Below, piece by piece: positions 29,535 through 40,636 of a DNA stretch of 64,000 bases. A program made the position numbers and the translations under genes. Position 1 is the stretch's first letter. Every line of letters starts with the position of its first letter. The notes under the pieces were generated by a model. It was given only the letters and a program-made list of their open reading frames with translations, was not told the DNA's origin and ran no database searches. Source of the stretch: Mycobacterium celatum (GTDB lineage: Bacteria > Actinomycetota > Actinomycetes > Mycobacteriales > Mycobacteriaceae); the NCBI RefSeq assembly GCF_002101595.1, contig NZ_LQOM01000016.1:286969-350968 (forward strand), given 5' to 3'.

Positions 29535-30272
29535 GTGTACCGAGTTTTCGAAGCGCTCGACGAGTTGGGCGCCATTGTCGAAGAAGCCCGAGGCGTGCCG
29601 ATGACGGCGGGCTGTGTGGTGCCGCGCGGCGACGTGCTGGAGCTGATCGACGACATCAAGGATGCGATCCCCGGCGAACTCGACGACGCCCAGGATGTGC
29701 TCGACGCGCGCGACTCGCTGCTGCACGACGCCAAGACGCACGCCGACTCCATGGTGTCCTCTGCGACCACCGAGTCGGAGTCGATGATCAACCACGCTCG
29801 CGCGGAAGCGGATCGGATCCTGTCCGACGCCAAGGCGCAGGCCGACCGGATGGTCGCCGAGGCCCGCCAGCACAGCGAGCGGATGGTGTCCGAGGCGCGC
29901 GACGAGGCCGTCCGCATCGCGGCTGCGGCAAAGCGCGAGTACGAGGCCACCACCGGGCGCGCCAAGGCGGAATGCGACCGACTGGTCGACGAGGGCAACA
30001 TCTCTTACGAGAAGGCCGTGCAAGAGGGCATCAAGGAGCAGCAGCGTCTGGTGTCGCAGACCGAGGTGGTGGCCTCGGCCAACGCGGAGGCCACCCGGCT
30101 CATTGATGCGGCCCACGCCGAAGCCGACCGGCTGCGCGGCGAGTGCGACATCTACGTCGACAGCAAGCTGGCCGAATTCGAAGAATTCCTCAACGGCACG
30201 CTGCGCTCGGTCAACCGCGGTCGCCACCAGCTGCGGACCGCGGCCGGCATGCACGACTACGCGCAGCGGTAG
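29535..30272 (+). CDS. sepIVA: SepIVA, DivIVA-like cell-division coiled-coil protein
   Basis: 245 residues. The short DivIVA-like head (YRVFEALDELGAIVEEARGVPMT) is followed by a nearly continuous coiled coil with heptads (residues about 45-230, e.g. HARAEADRILSDAKAQADRM). The mycobacterial protein is essential for septation and localises to the septum and subpolar region. GTG 29535 with GGGAGGG upstream matches the known N-terminus. In M. tuberculosis it borders the PDIM/PGL locus; here its upstream neighbour is the divergent permease. Confidence 0.96.
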   Translation: MYRVFEALDELGAIVEEARGVPMTAGCVVPRGDVLELIDDIKDAIPGELDDAQDVLDARDSLLHDAKTHADSMVSSATTESESMINHARAEADRILSDAKAQADRMVAEARQHSERMVSEARDEAVRIAAAAKREYEATTGRAKAECDRLVDEGNISYEKAVQEGIKEQQRLVSQTEVVASANAEATRLIDAAHAEADRLRGECDIYVDSKLAEFEEFLNGTLRSVNRGRHQLRTAAGMHDYAQR

Positions 30273-30298
30273 GGTCCTGCGCCCGTAGGATTGCGGGC

Positions 30299-30877
30299 AT
30301 GCCCAGGCAGCACAGTTCCACGGCCCAGCGGCATCCGATCTCGCCGCTGGCAATCAACATTGCGCGACTGGGACGCCGCCCCGGAGCGATGTTTTCGGTG
30401 CACGACACGATCGCAAGCCCGTCCCGGATCGGGCTGGACCTGATCGCGATCGAGCGCGGTGCCCCGTTGCAACTGGACCTACGGGTCGAGTCGGTGTCGG
30501 AAGGCGTGTTGGTGACCGGAACGCTCGACGCGCCCACCGCCGGCGAGTGCGCCCGTTGCCTGACGACGGTCACCGGGCATGTGCAGGTCGAGCTGACCGA
30601 ACTGTTCGCCTACCCGCATAGCGCCACCGAGGCGACCACCGAGGAAGACGAGGTCGGCCGCGTCGTCGACGACATCGTCGACCTCGAACAGCCCGTCATC
30701 GATGCCGTCGGACTGGAACTGCCGCTGTCGCCGGTGTGCCGTGTCGATTGCCCCGGGCTGTGCCCGGACTGCGGCGTGCCGCTGGCCGCTGAACCCGGTC
30801 ATCACCACGACAAGATCGACCCGCGCTGGGCCAAACTGACGGCGATGCTGCCACCCGACGACGAGGCGCGGTCGTGA
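30299..30877 (+). CDS. DUF177 (YceD) family protein
   Basis: 192 residues, Rv2926c counterpart. The YceD fold shows [20 protein letters not shown], a cysteine pair in GECARCLT and a C-terminal zinc-ribbon-like [13 protein letters not shown]. In other bacteria DUF177 proteins act in 23S rRNA maturation, often next to rpmF; here the neighbour is rnc, which also matures rRNA. TAGGAT (30286-30291) ends seven bases before ATG 30299, fitting a leaderless start. It overlaps rnc by four bases. Confidence 0.88.
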   Translation: MPRQHSSTAQRHPISPLAINIARLGRRPGAMFSVHDTIASPSRIGLDLIAIERGAPLQLDLRVESVSEGVLVTGTLDAPTAGECARCLTTVTGHVQVELTELFAYPHSATEATTEEDEVGRVVDDIVDLEQPVIDAVGLELPLSPVCRVDCPGLCPDCGVPLAAEPGHHHDKIDPRWAKLTAMLPPDDEARS

Positions 30878-31554
30878 GTGATCTGCTCGACGCGCTGGGG
30901 GTCGATCTGCCTGACGAACTGCTGACCCTGGCGCTGACCCATCGCAGCTACGCCTACGAGCACGGCGGCCTGCCCACCAACGAGCGCCTGGAGTTCCTCG
31001 GCGACGCGGTCCTTGGCCTGACCATCACCGACGAGCTCTTCCGTCGCCACCCGGACCGCTCGGAGGGGGACTTGGCGAAGCTGCGGGCCAGCGTGGTCAA
31101 CACCCAGGCGCTGGCCGAGGTCGCGCGGGCGCTGACCGACCACGGGCTGGGTGCCCACCTGCTACTGGGCCGCGGCGAGGCCAACACCGGCGGCGCGGAC
31201 AAGTCCAGCATCCTGGCCGACGGGATGGAGTCGCTGCTGGGCGCGATCTACCTGCACCACGGCATCGACACCGCCCGCGAGGTGATCCTGCGGCTGTTCG
31301 GGGGTCTGCTCGACGCGGCGCCCACATTGGGCGCCGGCCTGGATTGGAAGACCAGCCTGCAGGAGCTGACCGCGGCCCGCGGGCTGGGCGCGCCGTCATA
31401 CCAGGTCACGTCGACCGGCCCGGACCACGACAAGGAATTCACCGCCGTCGTGATCGTGATGGACACCGAATACGGCTCGGGTGTGGGCCGGACCAAGAAG
31501 GAAGCCGAGCAGAAAGCCGCGGCAGCGGCCTGGAACGCTCTCGACAGTGCCTGA
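30874..31554 (+). CDS. rnc: Ribonuclease III
   Basis: 226 residues. It cleaves double-stranded RNA in rRNA processing and mRNA decay. The catalytic signature is [13 protein letters not shown] (about residues 37-49), the second acidic site is in [12 protein letters not shown], and a C-terminal dsRNA-binding domain starts near [11 protein letters not shown] and includes [19 protein letters not shown] 30874 overlaps the DUF177 stop; its own end overlaps the mutM start by eight bases. Confidence 0.97.
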   Translation: MSDLLDALGVDLPDELLTLALTHRSYAYEHGGLPTNERLEFLGDAVLGLTITDELFRRHPDRSEGDLAKLRASVVNTQALAEVARALTDHGLGAHLLLGRGEANTGGADKSSILADGMESLLGAIYLHHGIDTAREVILRLFGGLLDAAPTLGAGLDWKTSLQELTAARGLGAPSYQVTSTGPDHDKEFTAVVIVMDTEYGSGVGRTKKEAEQKAAAAAWNALDSA

Positions 31555-32404
31555 ACTGCCCGAAGTCGAGGTAGTGCGGCGTGGGCTGGCTGACCATGTG
31601 GTCGACAAGACCATCACCGCGGTCCGGGTGCATCACCCCCGCGCGGTGCGCCGCCACGAGGCCGGCCCGGCCGACCTGACGGCGCGACTGCTGGGCGCGC
31701 GGATCACCGGCACCGACCGGCGCGGCAAGTATCTGTGGCTGACGCTCGACGACGGCGACACCGCGCTCGTCGTGCACCTGGGCATGAGCGGGCAGATGCT
31801 GATCGGCGCGGTTCCCAACACCGGTCACCTGCGGATTGCCGCGGTGCTCGACGACGGGACCGCGCTGAGCTTCGTCGACCAGCGGACGTTCGGCGGGTGG
31901 CTGCTCGCCGACCTGGTGACCGTCGACGGCAGCGTGGTGCCCGCGCCGGTGGCGCACTTGGCGCGCGACCCGCTCGACCCGCGCTTCGACGTCGACGCGG
32001 TGGTTAAAGTGTTGCGGCGCAAGCATTCCGAAATCAAGCGCCAACTGCTCGACCAGACCGTGGTGTCGGGGATCGGCAACATCTACGCCGACGAGGCGCT
32101 GTGGCGGGCCAAGGTCAACGGCGCGCGGCTCGCCGACACGTTGACCCGCCCGAAACTGACCGCGGTGCTGGCGGCAGCCGCGGACGTGATGCGCGACGCC
32201 CTGGCGCACGGCGGCACGTCGTTCGATTCTCTGTACGTCAATGTCAACGGCCAGTCCGGGTACTTCGACCGTTCGCTGGACGCCTACGGTCGCGACGGCG
32301 AACCCTGCCGGCGTTGCGGCGCGGTGATCCGCCGCGAGAAGTTCATGAATCGCTCGTCGTACTACTGCCCGCGCTGTCAACCATTGCGAGCCAGAAAACC
32401 ATAA
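31547..32404 (+). CDS. mutM: Formamidopyrimidine-DNA glycosylase
   Basis: 285 residues. It excises 8-oxoguanine and other oxidised purines and nicks the abasic site. The catalytic N-terminal proline follows the GTG start at once ([14 protein letters not shown]2, E3). The H2TH region is [22 protein letters not shown], and a C-terminal zinc finger shows CRRCGAVI and YYCPRCQ. The start overlaps the rnc end by eight bases. The vapBC insertion follows directly. Confidence 0.97.
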   Translation: MPELPEVEVVRRGLADHVVDKTITAVRVHHPRAVRRHEAGPADLTARLLGARITGTDRRGKYLWLTLDDGDTALVVHLGMSGQMLIGAVPNTGHLRIAAVLDDGTALSFVDQRTFGGWLLADLVTVDGSVVPAPVAHLARDPLDPRFDVDAVVKVLRRKHSEIKRQLLDQTVVSGIGNIYADEALWRAKVNGARLADTLTRPKLTAVLAAAADVMRDALAHGGTSFDSLYVNVNGQSGYFDRSLDAYGRDGEPCRRCGAVIRREKFMNRSSYYCPRCQPLRARKP

Positions 32405-32405
32405 A

Positions 32406-32419
32406 ACCAGTATCCTGGT
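32406..32419 (+). promoter_or_regulatory. vapB operator/-10 palindrome
   Basis: ACCAG (32406-32410) and CTGGT (32415-32419) are perfect 5-bp arms around TATC. The centre doubles as a -10-like hexamer, TATCCT (32411-32416), six bases before the vapB ATG, so the message may be leaderless and autorepressed by VapBC. Confidence 0.5.
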
Positions 32420-32422
32420 CGA

Positions 32423-32704
32423 ATGAAGACCACGCTGGATCTGCCCGACGAATTGATGCGCGCAATCAAGGTCCGTGCGGCACAGCAGGACCGAAAGATC
32501 AAAGACGTGGTGACCGAACTACTGAGACGCGGCTTGTCGCAAGCGGAAACTGATATGACGACGGGGAAGCCGCGGCGCGTGCGGCTTCCGCTCGTGCACT
32601 GTGGCGGCGCAGCCCAGGGACAAGAGATGACGCCGGAGCGCGTCGCCGCGGTCCTGCTGGGCGAGGAGGCCCGGTCTTCCGGGCGCGACGATGCAGCTCT
32701 GTGA
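32423..32704 (+). CDS. vapB: VapB-type antitoxin
   Basis: 93 residues. The N-terminus MKTTLDLPDELMRAIKVRAA and the following KIKDVVTELLRRGL form a ribbon-helix-helix DNA-binding domain; the flexible C-terminus would wrap the toxin. It overlaps the vapC start by 14 bases, typical for coupled expression. As I recall, M. tuberculosis has no toxin-antitoxin pair between mutM and the OsmC gene, so this looks like an insertion. Confidence 0.88.
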   Translation: MKTTLDLPDELMRAIKVRAAQQDRKIKDVVTELLRRGLSQAETDMTTGKPRRVRLPLVHCGGAAQGQEMTPERVAAVLLGEEARSSGRDDAAL

Positions 32705-33131
32705 CACGAATGTATGGCTGGCACTGGCACTTTCGGGGCATGTGCATCACGACGTGGCGCGCCGGTGGCTGGATACGATCGACGAGCCTGGCGTCATACA
32801 CTTCTGCCGCGCAACCCAGCAGTCCTTCCTGCGGCTGTTGACCAATCGCACGGTCCTGGGCGCATATGGCCTGCCTCCGCTGACCAACAGCCAAGCATGG
32901 GCAGCCTGCGCAGCGTTCTTGGAGGACGACCGCATCGTGTTAACCAGTCGGGAACCCGACGGCCTGGAGGCCCAGTGGAAGGCGTTCGCAGTACGCCGGT
33001 CGTCCGCACCGAAGGTCTGGATGGATGCCTATTTGGCAGCCTTCGCGCGCACCGGCGGATTCGAGTTGGTGACAACCGACACGGACTTCAGGCAGTACCG
33101 CGGAATCGGTCTGCGGCTGCTGACCGAGTAG
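32691..33131 (+). CDS. vapC: VapC-type PIN-domain ribonuclease toxin
   Basis: 146 residues of the PIN fold. Acidic positions: D5 in LCDTNVWLALAL, the Asp of WMDAYLAAFA, and the two Asp of VTTDTDFRQY. CRATQQSFLRLLTN is the helix typical of the mycobacterial VapC subgroup in which the second acidic residue is shifted. Such toxins cut tRNA or rRNA when free of VapB. All expected catalytic positions are intact, so the toxin is probably active. It is encoded downstream of, and overlapping, vapB. Confidence 0.9.
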   Translation: MQLCDTNVWLALALSGHVHHDVARRWLDTIDEPGVIHFCRATQQSFLRLLTNRTVLGAYGLPPLTNSQAWAACAAFLEDDRIVLTSREPDGLEAQWKAFAVRRSSAPKVWMDAYLAAFARTGGFELVTTDTDFRQYRGIGLRLLTE

Positions 33132-33153
33132 ACCGCCCGGTAGAAAAGAACCC

Positions 33154-33567
33154 ATGACGCAACTGTGGGTCGAACGCACGGGTACACGGCGTTACACCGG
33201 GCGCAGCTCGCGGGGCGCGCAGGTCCTCGTTGGGTCCGAGGACGTCGACGGCGTGTTCACGCCCGGGGAGCTGCTCAAGATCGCGCTGGCCGCCTGCAGC
33301 GGGATGGCCAGCGACCAGCCGCTGGCCCGTCGACTCGGCGACGACTATCAGGCGGTGGTCCGGGTCTCCGGCGCAGCCGACCGCGAACAGGAGCGGTACC
33401 CGCTGCTGGAGGAGACCCTGGAGCTCGACCTCTCCGGCCTCGACGACGCCGAAAGGGCGCGCGTGCTGACCGTTGTCCAGCGCGCGGTCGACCAGGTCTG
33501 CACCGTCGGGCGCACACTGAAGTCCGGCACCAAAGTCGCGTTCGAGGTAGTAAATGTCGGATCCTGA
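33154..33567 (+). CDS. OsmC/Ohr-family protein
   Basis: 137 residues, Rv2923c counterpart. OsmC-fold proteins reduce organic hydroperoxides through two cysteines; here they are in LAACSGM and VDQVCTVGRT at the expected N-terminal and helix positions. FTPGELLKIALAACSG is the helix signature. Electron donor and substrate are unknown. It overlaps the acylphosphatase gene by 14 bases and resumes the conserved order after the vapBC insertion. Confidence 0.88.
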   Translation: MTQLWVERTGTRRYTGRSSRGAQVLVGSEDVDGVFTPGELLKIALAACSGMASDQPLARRLGDDYQAVVRVSGAADREQERYPLLEETLELDLSGLDDAERARVLTVVQRAVDQVCTVGRTLKSGTKVAFEVVNVGS

Positions 33568-33844
33568 CGTCCGGCTCACCGCCTGGGTTCGCGGGCGGGT
33601 GCAGGGAGTCGGTTTCCGCTGGTGGACCCGCTCCCGGGCGCTGGAATTAGGTCTGACCGGATACGTCGCCAACCGCGTCGACGGGCGGGTGCTGGTCGTT
33701 GCGCAGGGGCCGCGTGACGCCTGCGAACAGCTGCTACGTCTGCTGGAGGGCGGTGGCACGCCCGGCCGCGTCGACAAGGTCGTCGCCGACTGGTCGCAAG
33801 ACCCAGACGACCTAAAAGACTTCGAGGGTTTCAGCGCGCGCTAA
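33554..33844 (+). CDS. acyP: Acylphosphatase
   Basis: 96 residues, the normal size. It hydrolyses acyl phosphates. The signature [18 protein letters not shown] carries the active-site Arg, and [20 protein letters not shown] carries the catalytic Asn. The start overlaps the OsmC gene. smc follows 38 bases later with its own -10-like element. Confidence 0.95.
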   Translation: MSDPDVRLTAWVRGRVQGVGFRWWTRSRALELGLTGYVANRVDGRVLVVAQGPRDACEQLLRLLEGGGTPGRVDKVVADWSQDPDDLKDFEGFSAR

Positions 33845-33882
33845 CCGCGCGCCCATCGGGCTCGGCGGTAGTCTCACACGTC

Positions 33883-36800
33883 GTGTACCTCAAGAGTCTG
33901 ACGCTCAAGGGCTTCAAGTCCTTCGCTTCGCCGACGACTCTGCGCTTCGAGCCGGGCATCACCTGCGTCGTCGGCCCCAACGGCTCGGGCAAATCCAACG
34001 TCGTCGACGCGCTGGCCTGGGTGATGGGCGAACAGGGCGCCAAGACGCTGCGCGGCGGCAAGATGGAAGACGTCATCTTCGCCGGCACGTCGTCGCGGGC
34101 GCCGCTGGGCCGCGCCGAGGTGACCGTCACCATCGACAACTCCGACAACGCGCTGCCGATCGAATACTCGGAGGTGTCGATCACCCGCCGGATGTTCCGC
34201 GACGGCGCCAGCGAGTACGAAATCAACGGCAGCAGTTGTCGTTTGATGGATGTGCAGGAGCTGCTCTCCGACTCCGGCATCGGCCGCGAGATGCATGTCA
34301 TCGTCGGCCAGGGCAAGCTGAACGAAATCCTGGAGTCGCGGCCCGAAGACCGCCGGGCGTTCATCGAAGAAGCGGCCGGGGTGCTCAAGCACCGCAAGCG
34401 AAAGGAAAAGGCGGTCCGCAAGCTCGAGGCGATGTCGGCGAACCTGGCCCGGCTCACCGATCTGACCACCGAACTGCGCCGCCAGCTCAAACCGCTGGGC
34501 CGCCAGGCCGAGGTGGCCCGTCGCGCGGCGACCATCCAGGCCGACCTGCGCGACGCCCGGCTGCGGCTGGCCGCCGACGACGTCGTTACCCGGCAGGCCG
34601 AGCTCAACGACACCAACCAGGCGGAGGCGGCGTTGCGCCGCGAGCACGACGAGGCCGCGGCCCGGATGGCGGTCGCGTCGGAGGAGCTGGCCGCCCACGA
34701 GCAGGCGCTGGCCGCGTTGTCGCACAAGGCCGAATCGGCGCAACAGACCTGGTTTACATTGTCCGCGTTGGCCGAACGCGTCAGCGCGACCGTACGCATC
34801 GCCAGCGAGCGCGCCCAGCATCTCGACGTCGAGCCGCCCGCCACCGGTGGCCCCGACCCCGACGCGCTAGAGGCTGAAGCCGAACAGGTTGCGGCGCAAG
34901 AACAGCAGCTGCTGAGCGAGCTGGCCGGTACGCGCAGCCGGCTGGAGGCCGCCCGCGCGGAGCTGGCCCACCGCGAACGCCATGCCGCCGAAGCCGAAGC
35001 GGCGCACCTGGCGGCGGTGCGTGCCGAGGCCGACCGCCGCGAGGGGCTGGCCCGGCTGGCCGGCCAGGTCGAGACCATGCGGGCGCGCGTCGAGTCGATC
35101 GACGACAGCGTCGCCAAGCTGTCCGAGCGCATCGAACAAGCCGCCGCGCGCGCCCAGCAGGCCCAGGCCGAATTCGAGACGGTGCAGGGCCGCGTCGGCG
35201 AGCTCGACCAAGGGGAGGTCGGTCTCGACGAGCACCACGACCGCACGGTCGCGGCGCTGCGGCTGGCCGACGAGCGGGTCGCCGAACTGCAGGCCGCCGA
35301 GCGCGGCGCCGAGCGACAGGTCGCGTCGCTGCGCGCACGCATCGACGCGCTGGCGGTGGGCCTCGAACGCAAGGACGGCGCCGCCTGGCTGACTGAAAAT
35401 CGCAGTGGCGCGGGTATTTTCGGGACTCTTGCGAAATTGGTCAAAGTGCGATCCGGTTATGAGACGGCGTTGGCGGCGGCGCTCGGCGCGGCCGCTGATG
35501 CGGTCGCGGCCGATAGTTTCGGCGCGGCCCGCTCGGCGGTGACCGCACTCAAGCAGGCCGACGGGGGCCGCGCGGCGATCGTGCTGGGTGACTGGCCGGC
35601 CGAGACACCGCAAACCGGCCCGTTGCCCGACGGCGCCCGCTGGGCAGTGGACCTGGTCGAGGCCCCGCCCCGGCTGCGGGGTGCGATGACCGCGATGCTG
35701 TCCGGCGTCGCGGTGGTCACCGACCTGGCCGCGGCCCTGGATCTGGTTGCGGGACAACCGAAGTTGCGCGCGGTCACTCTCGACGGCGATCTGGTCGGCG
35801 CCGGCTGGGTCAGCGGCGGTTCGGACCGGAAACCCTCGACGCTGGAGATCACCAGCGAGATCGAGAAGGCCCGCGCCGAGCTGGCCGCCGCCGAGGCGCA
35901 GGCCGGCCAGCTGTCCGCGGCGCTGTCCGGGGCGCTGAGCGAACAGGCCGCCCGCCAGGACGCCGCCGAGCAGGCGCTGGCCGCGCTCAACGAATCCGAC
36001 GCCGCGATCTCGGCGATCTACGAGCAACTTGGGCGGCTGGGCCAGGATGCCCGCACCGCCGAGGAGGAGTGGCGCCGGCTGCTGCACCAGCGCGAGGAGC
36101 TGGAGGCTGGACGCGCCCAGACCCTCGAGGAGCTCGGCGAGTTGGAGACCCGGCTGCGCAACGCCGAGCAGACCCAGCCGGAGTCGGCCACCGAGCCCGT
36201 CGAGCGTCAGCAGATCGCGTCCGCCGCCGAGGCCGCCCGGGCCGCCGAGGTGGAAGCCCGACTGGCGGTGCGCACCGCCGAGGAACGCGCGAATGCCGTT
36301 CGCGGACGGGCGGATTCGCTGCGCCGGGCCGCCGCCGCCGAGCGGGAGGCACGGCTGCGCGCCCAGCAGGCCCGCGCCGCGCGGGAGCGCGCCGCCGCGG
36401 TGGCCGCCGCCGTTGCCGACGCCGGGCGGCTGTTGGCCGAAAGGCTGGACCGGGTGGTGCATGCGGCGTCGCGCAACCGCGACGCGCTGGCCGCCGAACG
36501 TCATCAGCGGTCGACGGCGCTGGCCGCGGTGCGTGAGGAGGTGAACGCGCTGGGCAACCGGGTCGCCGCGCTGACCGAGTCGTTGCACCGTGACGAGGTG
36601 GCCAAGGCGCAGGCCGCGCTGCGCATCGAGCAGCTCGAGCAGATGGTGCTCGAGCAGTTCGGGATGGCGCCCGACGACCTGGTCGCCGAATACGGCCCGG
36701 ACGTCCCACTGCCGCCGTCCGAGCTGGAGATGGCCGAATACGAGCAGGCCCGCGAACGCGGCGAACAGGTCACTGCGCCGGCACCGATGCCGTATGACCG

Positions 36801-37470
36801 GGCGACCCAGGAACGCCGCGCCAAACGCGCCGAGCGTGAGCTGGCCGAGCTGGGCCGGGTCAACCCGCTGGCGCTGGAGGAGTTCGCCGCGCTGGAGGAG
36901 CGCTACAACTTCCTGTCCACCCAGCTCGAGGACGTCAAGGCGGCCCGCAAGGATCTACTTGACGTCGTCGCCGACGTCGACGCCCGCATCCTGCAGGTGT
37001 TCAGCGACGCGTACGCCGACGTGGAACGCGAGTTCGGGCAGGTGTTCGCCACCCTGTTCCCCGGCGGGGAGGGCCGGCTGCGACTGACCGACCCCGACGA
37101 CATGCTGACCACCGGCATCGAGGTGGAGGCCCGCCCACCCGGCAAGAAGATCAAGCGGCTGTCGTTGCTGTCCGGCGGCGAGAAAGCGCTCACGGCGGTG
37201 GCGATGCTGGTCGCGATCTTCAGGGCCCGCCCGTCGCCGTTCTACATCATGGACGAGGTGGAGGCCGCGCTCGACGACACCAACCTGCACCGGCTGCTGC
37301 ACCTGTTCGAGCAGTTGCGCGCCCAGTCGCAGCTGATCGTGATCACCCACCAGAAGCCGACGATGGAAGTCGCCGACGCGCTGTACGGCGTCACCATGCG
37401 CGACGACGGCATCACCGCGGTCATCTCGCAGCGGCTGCGGGGTCAGGAGCTGGTCGGCAGCCCCGCATAG
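33883..37470 (+). CDS. smc: Chromosome segregation protein SMC
   Basis: 1195 residues. An SMC ATPase that folds on itself. Walker A is [19 protein letters not shown] near residue 33. Long Ala/Glu/Arg-rich coiled coils occupy about 170-490 and 670-1020. The Gly-rich hinge is about 500-660 ([25 protein letters not shown]). The C-terminal half-head has the signature [15 protein letters not shown] and Walker [14 protein letters not shown]. The GTG start is preceded by TAGTCT (33869-33874) eight bases upstream. ftsY follows, as in many actinobacteria. Confidence 0.97.
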   Translation: MYLKSLTLKGFKSFASPTTLRFEPGITCVVGPNGSGKSNVVDALAWVMGEQGAKTLRGGKMEDVIFAGTSSRAPLGRAEVTVTIDNSDNALPIEYSEVSITRRMFRDGASEYEINGSSCRLMDVQELLSDSGIGREMHVIVGQGKLNEILESRPEDRRAFIEEAAGVLKHRKRKEKAVRKLEAMSANLARLTDLTTELRRQLKPLGRQAEVARRAATIQADLRDARLRLAADDVVTRQAELNDTNQAEAALRREHDEAAARMAVASEELAAHEQALAALSHKAESAQQTWFTLSALAERVSATVRIASERAQHLDVEPPATGGPDPDALEAEAEQVAAQEQQLLSELAGTRSRLEAARAELAHRERHAAEAEAAHLAAVRAEADRREGLARLAGQVETMRARVESIDDSVAKLSERIEQAAARAQQAQAEFETVQGRVGELDQGEVGLDEHHDRTVAALRLADERVAELQAAERGAERQVASLRARIDALAVGLERKDGAAWLTENRSGAGIFGTLAKLVKVRSGYETALAAALGAAADAVAADSFGAARSAVTALKQADGGRAAIVLGDWPAETPQTGPLPDGARWAVDLVEAPPRLRGAMTAMLSGVAVVTDLAAALDLVAGQPKLRAVTLDGDLVGAGWVSGGSDRKPSTLEITSEIEKARAELAAAEAQAGQLSAALSGALSEQAARQDAAEQALAALNESDAAISAIYEQLGRLGQDARTAEEEWRRLLHQREELEAGRAQTLEELGELETRLRNAEQTQPESATEPVERQQIASAAEAARAAEVEARLAVRTAEERANAVRGRADSLRRAAAAEREARLRAQQARAARERAAAVAAAVADAGRLLAERLDRVVHAASRNRDALAAERHQRSTALAAVREEVNALGNRVAALTESLHRDEVAKAQAALRIEQLEQMVLEQFGMAPDDLVAEYGPDVPLPPSELEMAEYEQARERGEQVTAPAPMPYDRATQERRAKRAERELAELGRVNPLALEEFAALEERYNFLSTQLEDVKAARKDLLDVVADVDARILQVFSDAYADVEREFGQVFATLFPGGEGRLRLTDPDDMLTTGIEVEARPPGKKIKRLSLLSGGEKALTAVAMLVAIFRARPSPFYIMDEVEAALDDTNLHRLLHLFEQLRAQSQLIVITHQKPTMEVADALYGVTMRDDGITAVISQRLRGQELVGSPA

Positions 37471-37500
37471 CCGCCGCCACGCCCCTGGAACAATGGCGGG

Positions 37501-38739
37501 GTGTCGGAAAGCCTCTGGATCGCAATAGCGGTTGTCGCCGCACTGGTCGTCATAGCCGCGCTGGTCTTCGGCCTGGTCCGCTACCGCCGGCGGCAGATCA
37601 GCCTGTCGGCCCGCGAGCAGACCCTCGACCGCTCCGGCGGCTACACCGCGTCGTCCGGAATCACCTTCAGCCAAACCGCGACGGCGGAGCGCATCGACAC
37701 CACCGGGCTGCCTGGTGTCGGCGACGACGCGACCATTCCGCGTGACGCGCCCAAACGCACCATCACCGATATCGAACTGCCCGAACCCCAAAGGGCAGCC
37801 CCCGACATCGAGGCGATCGCGCCGCCTGAGGGCCGGTTGGAGCGATTGCGCGGAAGGCTCGCTAGGTCGCAAAACGCGCTGGGCCGCAGCATGCTGGGCC
37901 TGCTCGGCGGCGGAGACCTCGACGAGGACTCCTGGCAGGAAGTCGAGGACACCCTGCTGATCGCCGACCTCGGCCCGGTGGTCGCCACCTCCGTGGTGGC
38001 GAAGCTGCGCAGCCAACTCGCCAGCAAGAACGTGCGCACCGAGGCCGACGCCCGCGCGGTGCTGCGCGAGGTCCTGATCAGCGAGCTGCGGCCCGACCTG
38101 GACCGCTCCATCCGCGCACTGCCGCACGCCGACCATCCGTCGGTGCTGCTGGTCGTGGGCGTCAACGGCACCGGCAAGACCACGACGGTCGGCAAGTTGG
38201 CGCGGGTGTTGGTCGCCGACGGGCGCCGCGTCGTGCTGGGCGCGGCCGACACGTTTCGGGCCGCCGCGGCCGATCAGCTGCAGACCTGGGCCGCCCGGGT
38301 CGGCGCCGAGGTGGTGCGCGGCGCCGAAGGCGCCGACCCAGCGTCGGTGGCGTTCGACGCCGTGGACAAGGGCATCGCGACCGGCGCCGACGTCGTCGTC
38401 ATCGACACCGCCGGGCGGCTGCACACCAAGACCGGGCTGATGGACGAACTCGGCAAGGTCAAACGGGTGGTGAGCCGGCGCGCGGCCGTCGACGAGGTTC
38501 TGCTGGTACTCGACGCCACCATCGGCCAGAACGGGCTGGCGCAGGCGAAGGTGTTCGCCGAGGTCGTCGACCTCACCGGCGCCGTGCTGACCAAGTTGGA
38601 CGGCACCGCCAAGGGCGGCATCGTCTTTCGCGTCCAGCAGGAACTGGGCGTGCCGGTCAAGCTGGTCGGGCTCGGGGAGGGGCCCGACGACCTGGCGCCG
38701 TTCGAACCCGCCGCGTTCGTCGACGCCTTGCTGGGTTAA
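37501..38739 (+). CDS. ftsY: Signal recognition particle receptor FtsY
   Basis: 412 residues. An N-terminal membrane segment (LWIAIAVVAALVVIAALVFGLV) is followed by an acidic/variable linker and the NG GTPase domain: GVNGTGKTTTVGKLA (G1), DTFRAAAADQL, DTAGRLHTKTGLMDEL (G3), TKLDGTAKGG (G4) and GLGEGPDDL. It docks the Ffh-ribosome complex at the membrane; the partner gene ffh is in this window at 47682. GTG 37501. Confidence 0.97.
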   Translation: MSESLWIAIAVVAALVVIAALVFGLVRYRRRQISLSAREQTLDRSGGYTASSGITFSQTATAERIDTTGLPGVGDDATIPRDAPKRTITDIELPEPQRAAPDIEAIAPPEGRLERLRGRLARSQNALGRSMLGLLGGGDLDEDSWQEVEDTLLIADLGPVVATSVVAKLRSQLASKNVRTEADARAVLREVLISELRPDLDRSIRALPHADHPSVLLVVGVNGTGKTTTVGKLARVLVADGRRVVLGAADTFRAAAADQLQTWAARVGAEVVRGAEGADPASVAFDAVDKGIATGADVVVIDTAGRLHTKTGLMDELGKVKRVVSRRAAVDEVLLVLDATIGQNGLAQAKVFAEVVDLTGAVLTKLDGTAKGGIVFRVQQELGVPVKLVGLGEGPDDLAPFEPAAFVDALLG

Positions 38740-38786
38740 GCCGGCCGCCGGCTGACCTCGCCTCGATAGGCACCCGTGAGCACCCT

Positions 38787-38824
38787 GTAACTCCCGCGAA
38801 ACCGCGCTGCGTCGGACCCGAAAC
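38787..38824. promoter_or_regulatory. GlnR-type nitrogen operator upstream of amt
   Basis: Four half-sites are spaced by exactly six bases: GTAAC (38787-38791), GAAAC (38798-38802), GCGTC (38809-38813, degenerate) and GAAAC (38820-38824). This matches the published actinobacterial GlnR arrangement gTnAC-n6-GaAAC repeated. It lies 48 bases before the amt start and predicts induction of amt-glnB-glnD on nitrogen limitation. Confidence 0.72.
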
Positions 38825-38871
38825 AACCACTGCTCATTGTTTGACCAGGTCAGTGACAGGAGGTTGGACGC

Positions 38872-40600
<1,729 letters not shown>

Positions 40601-40636
40601 TATGGCCCGTGAGCACCTGACCCGACCTGGGCAGTA

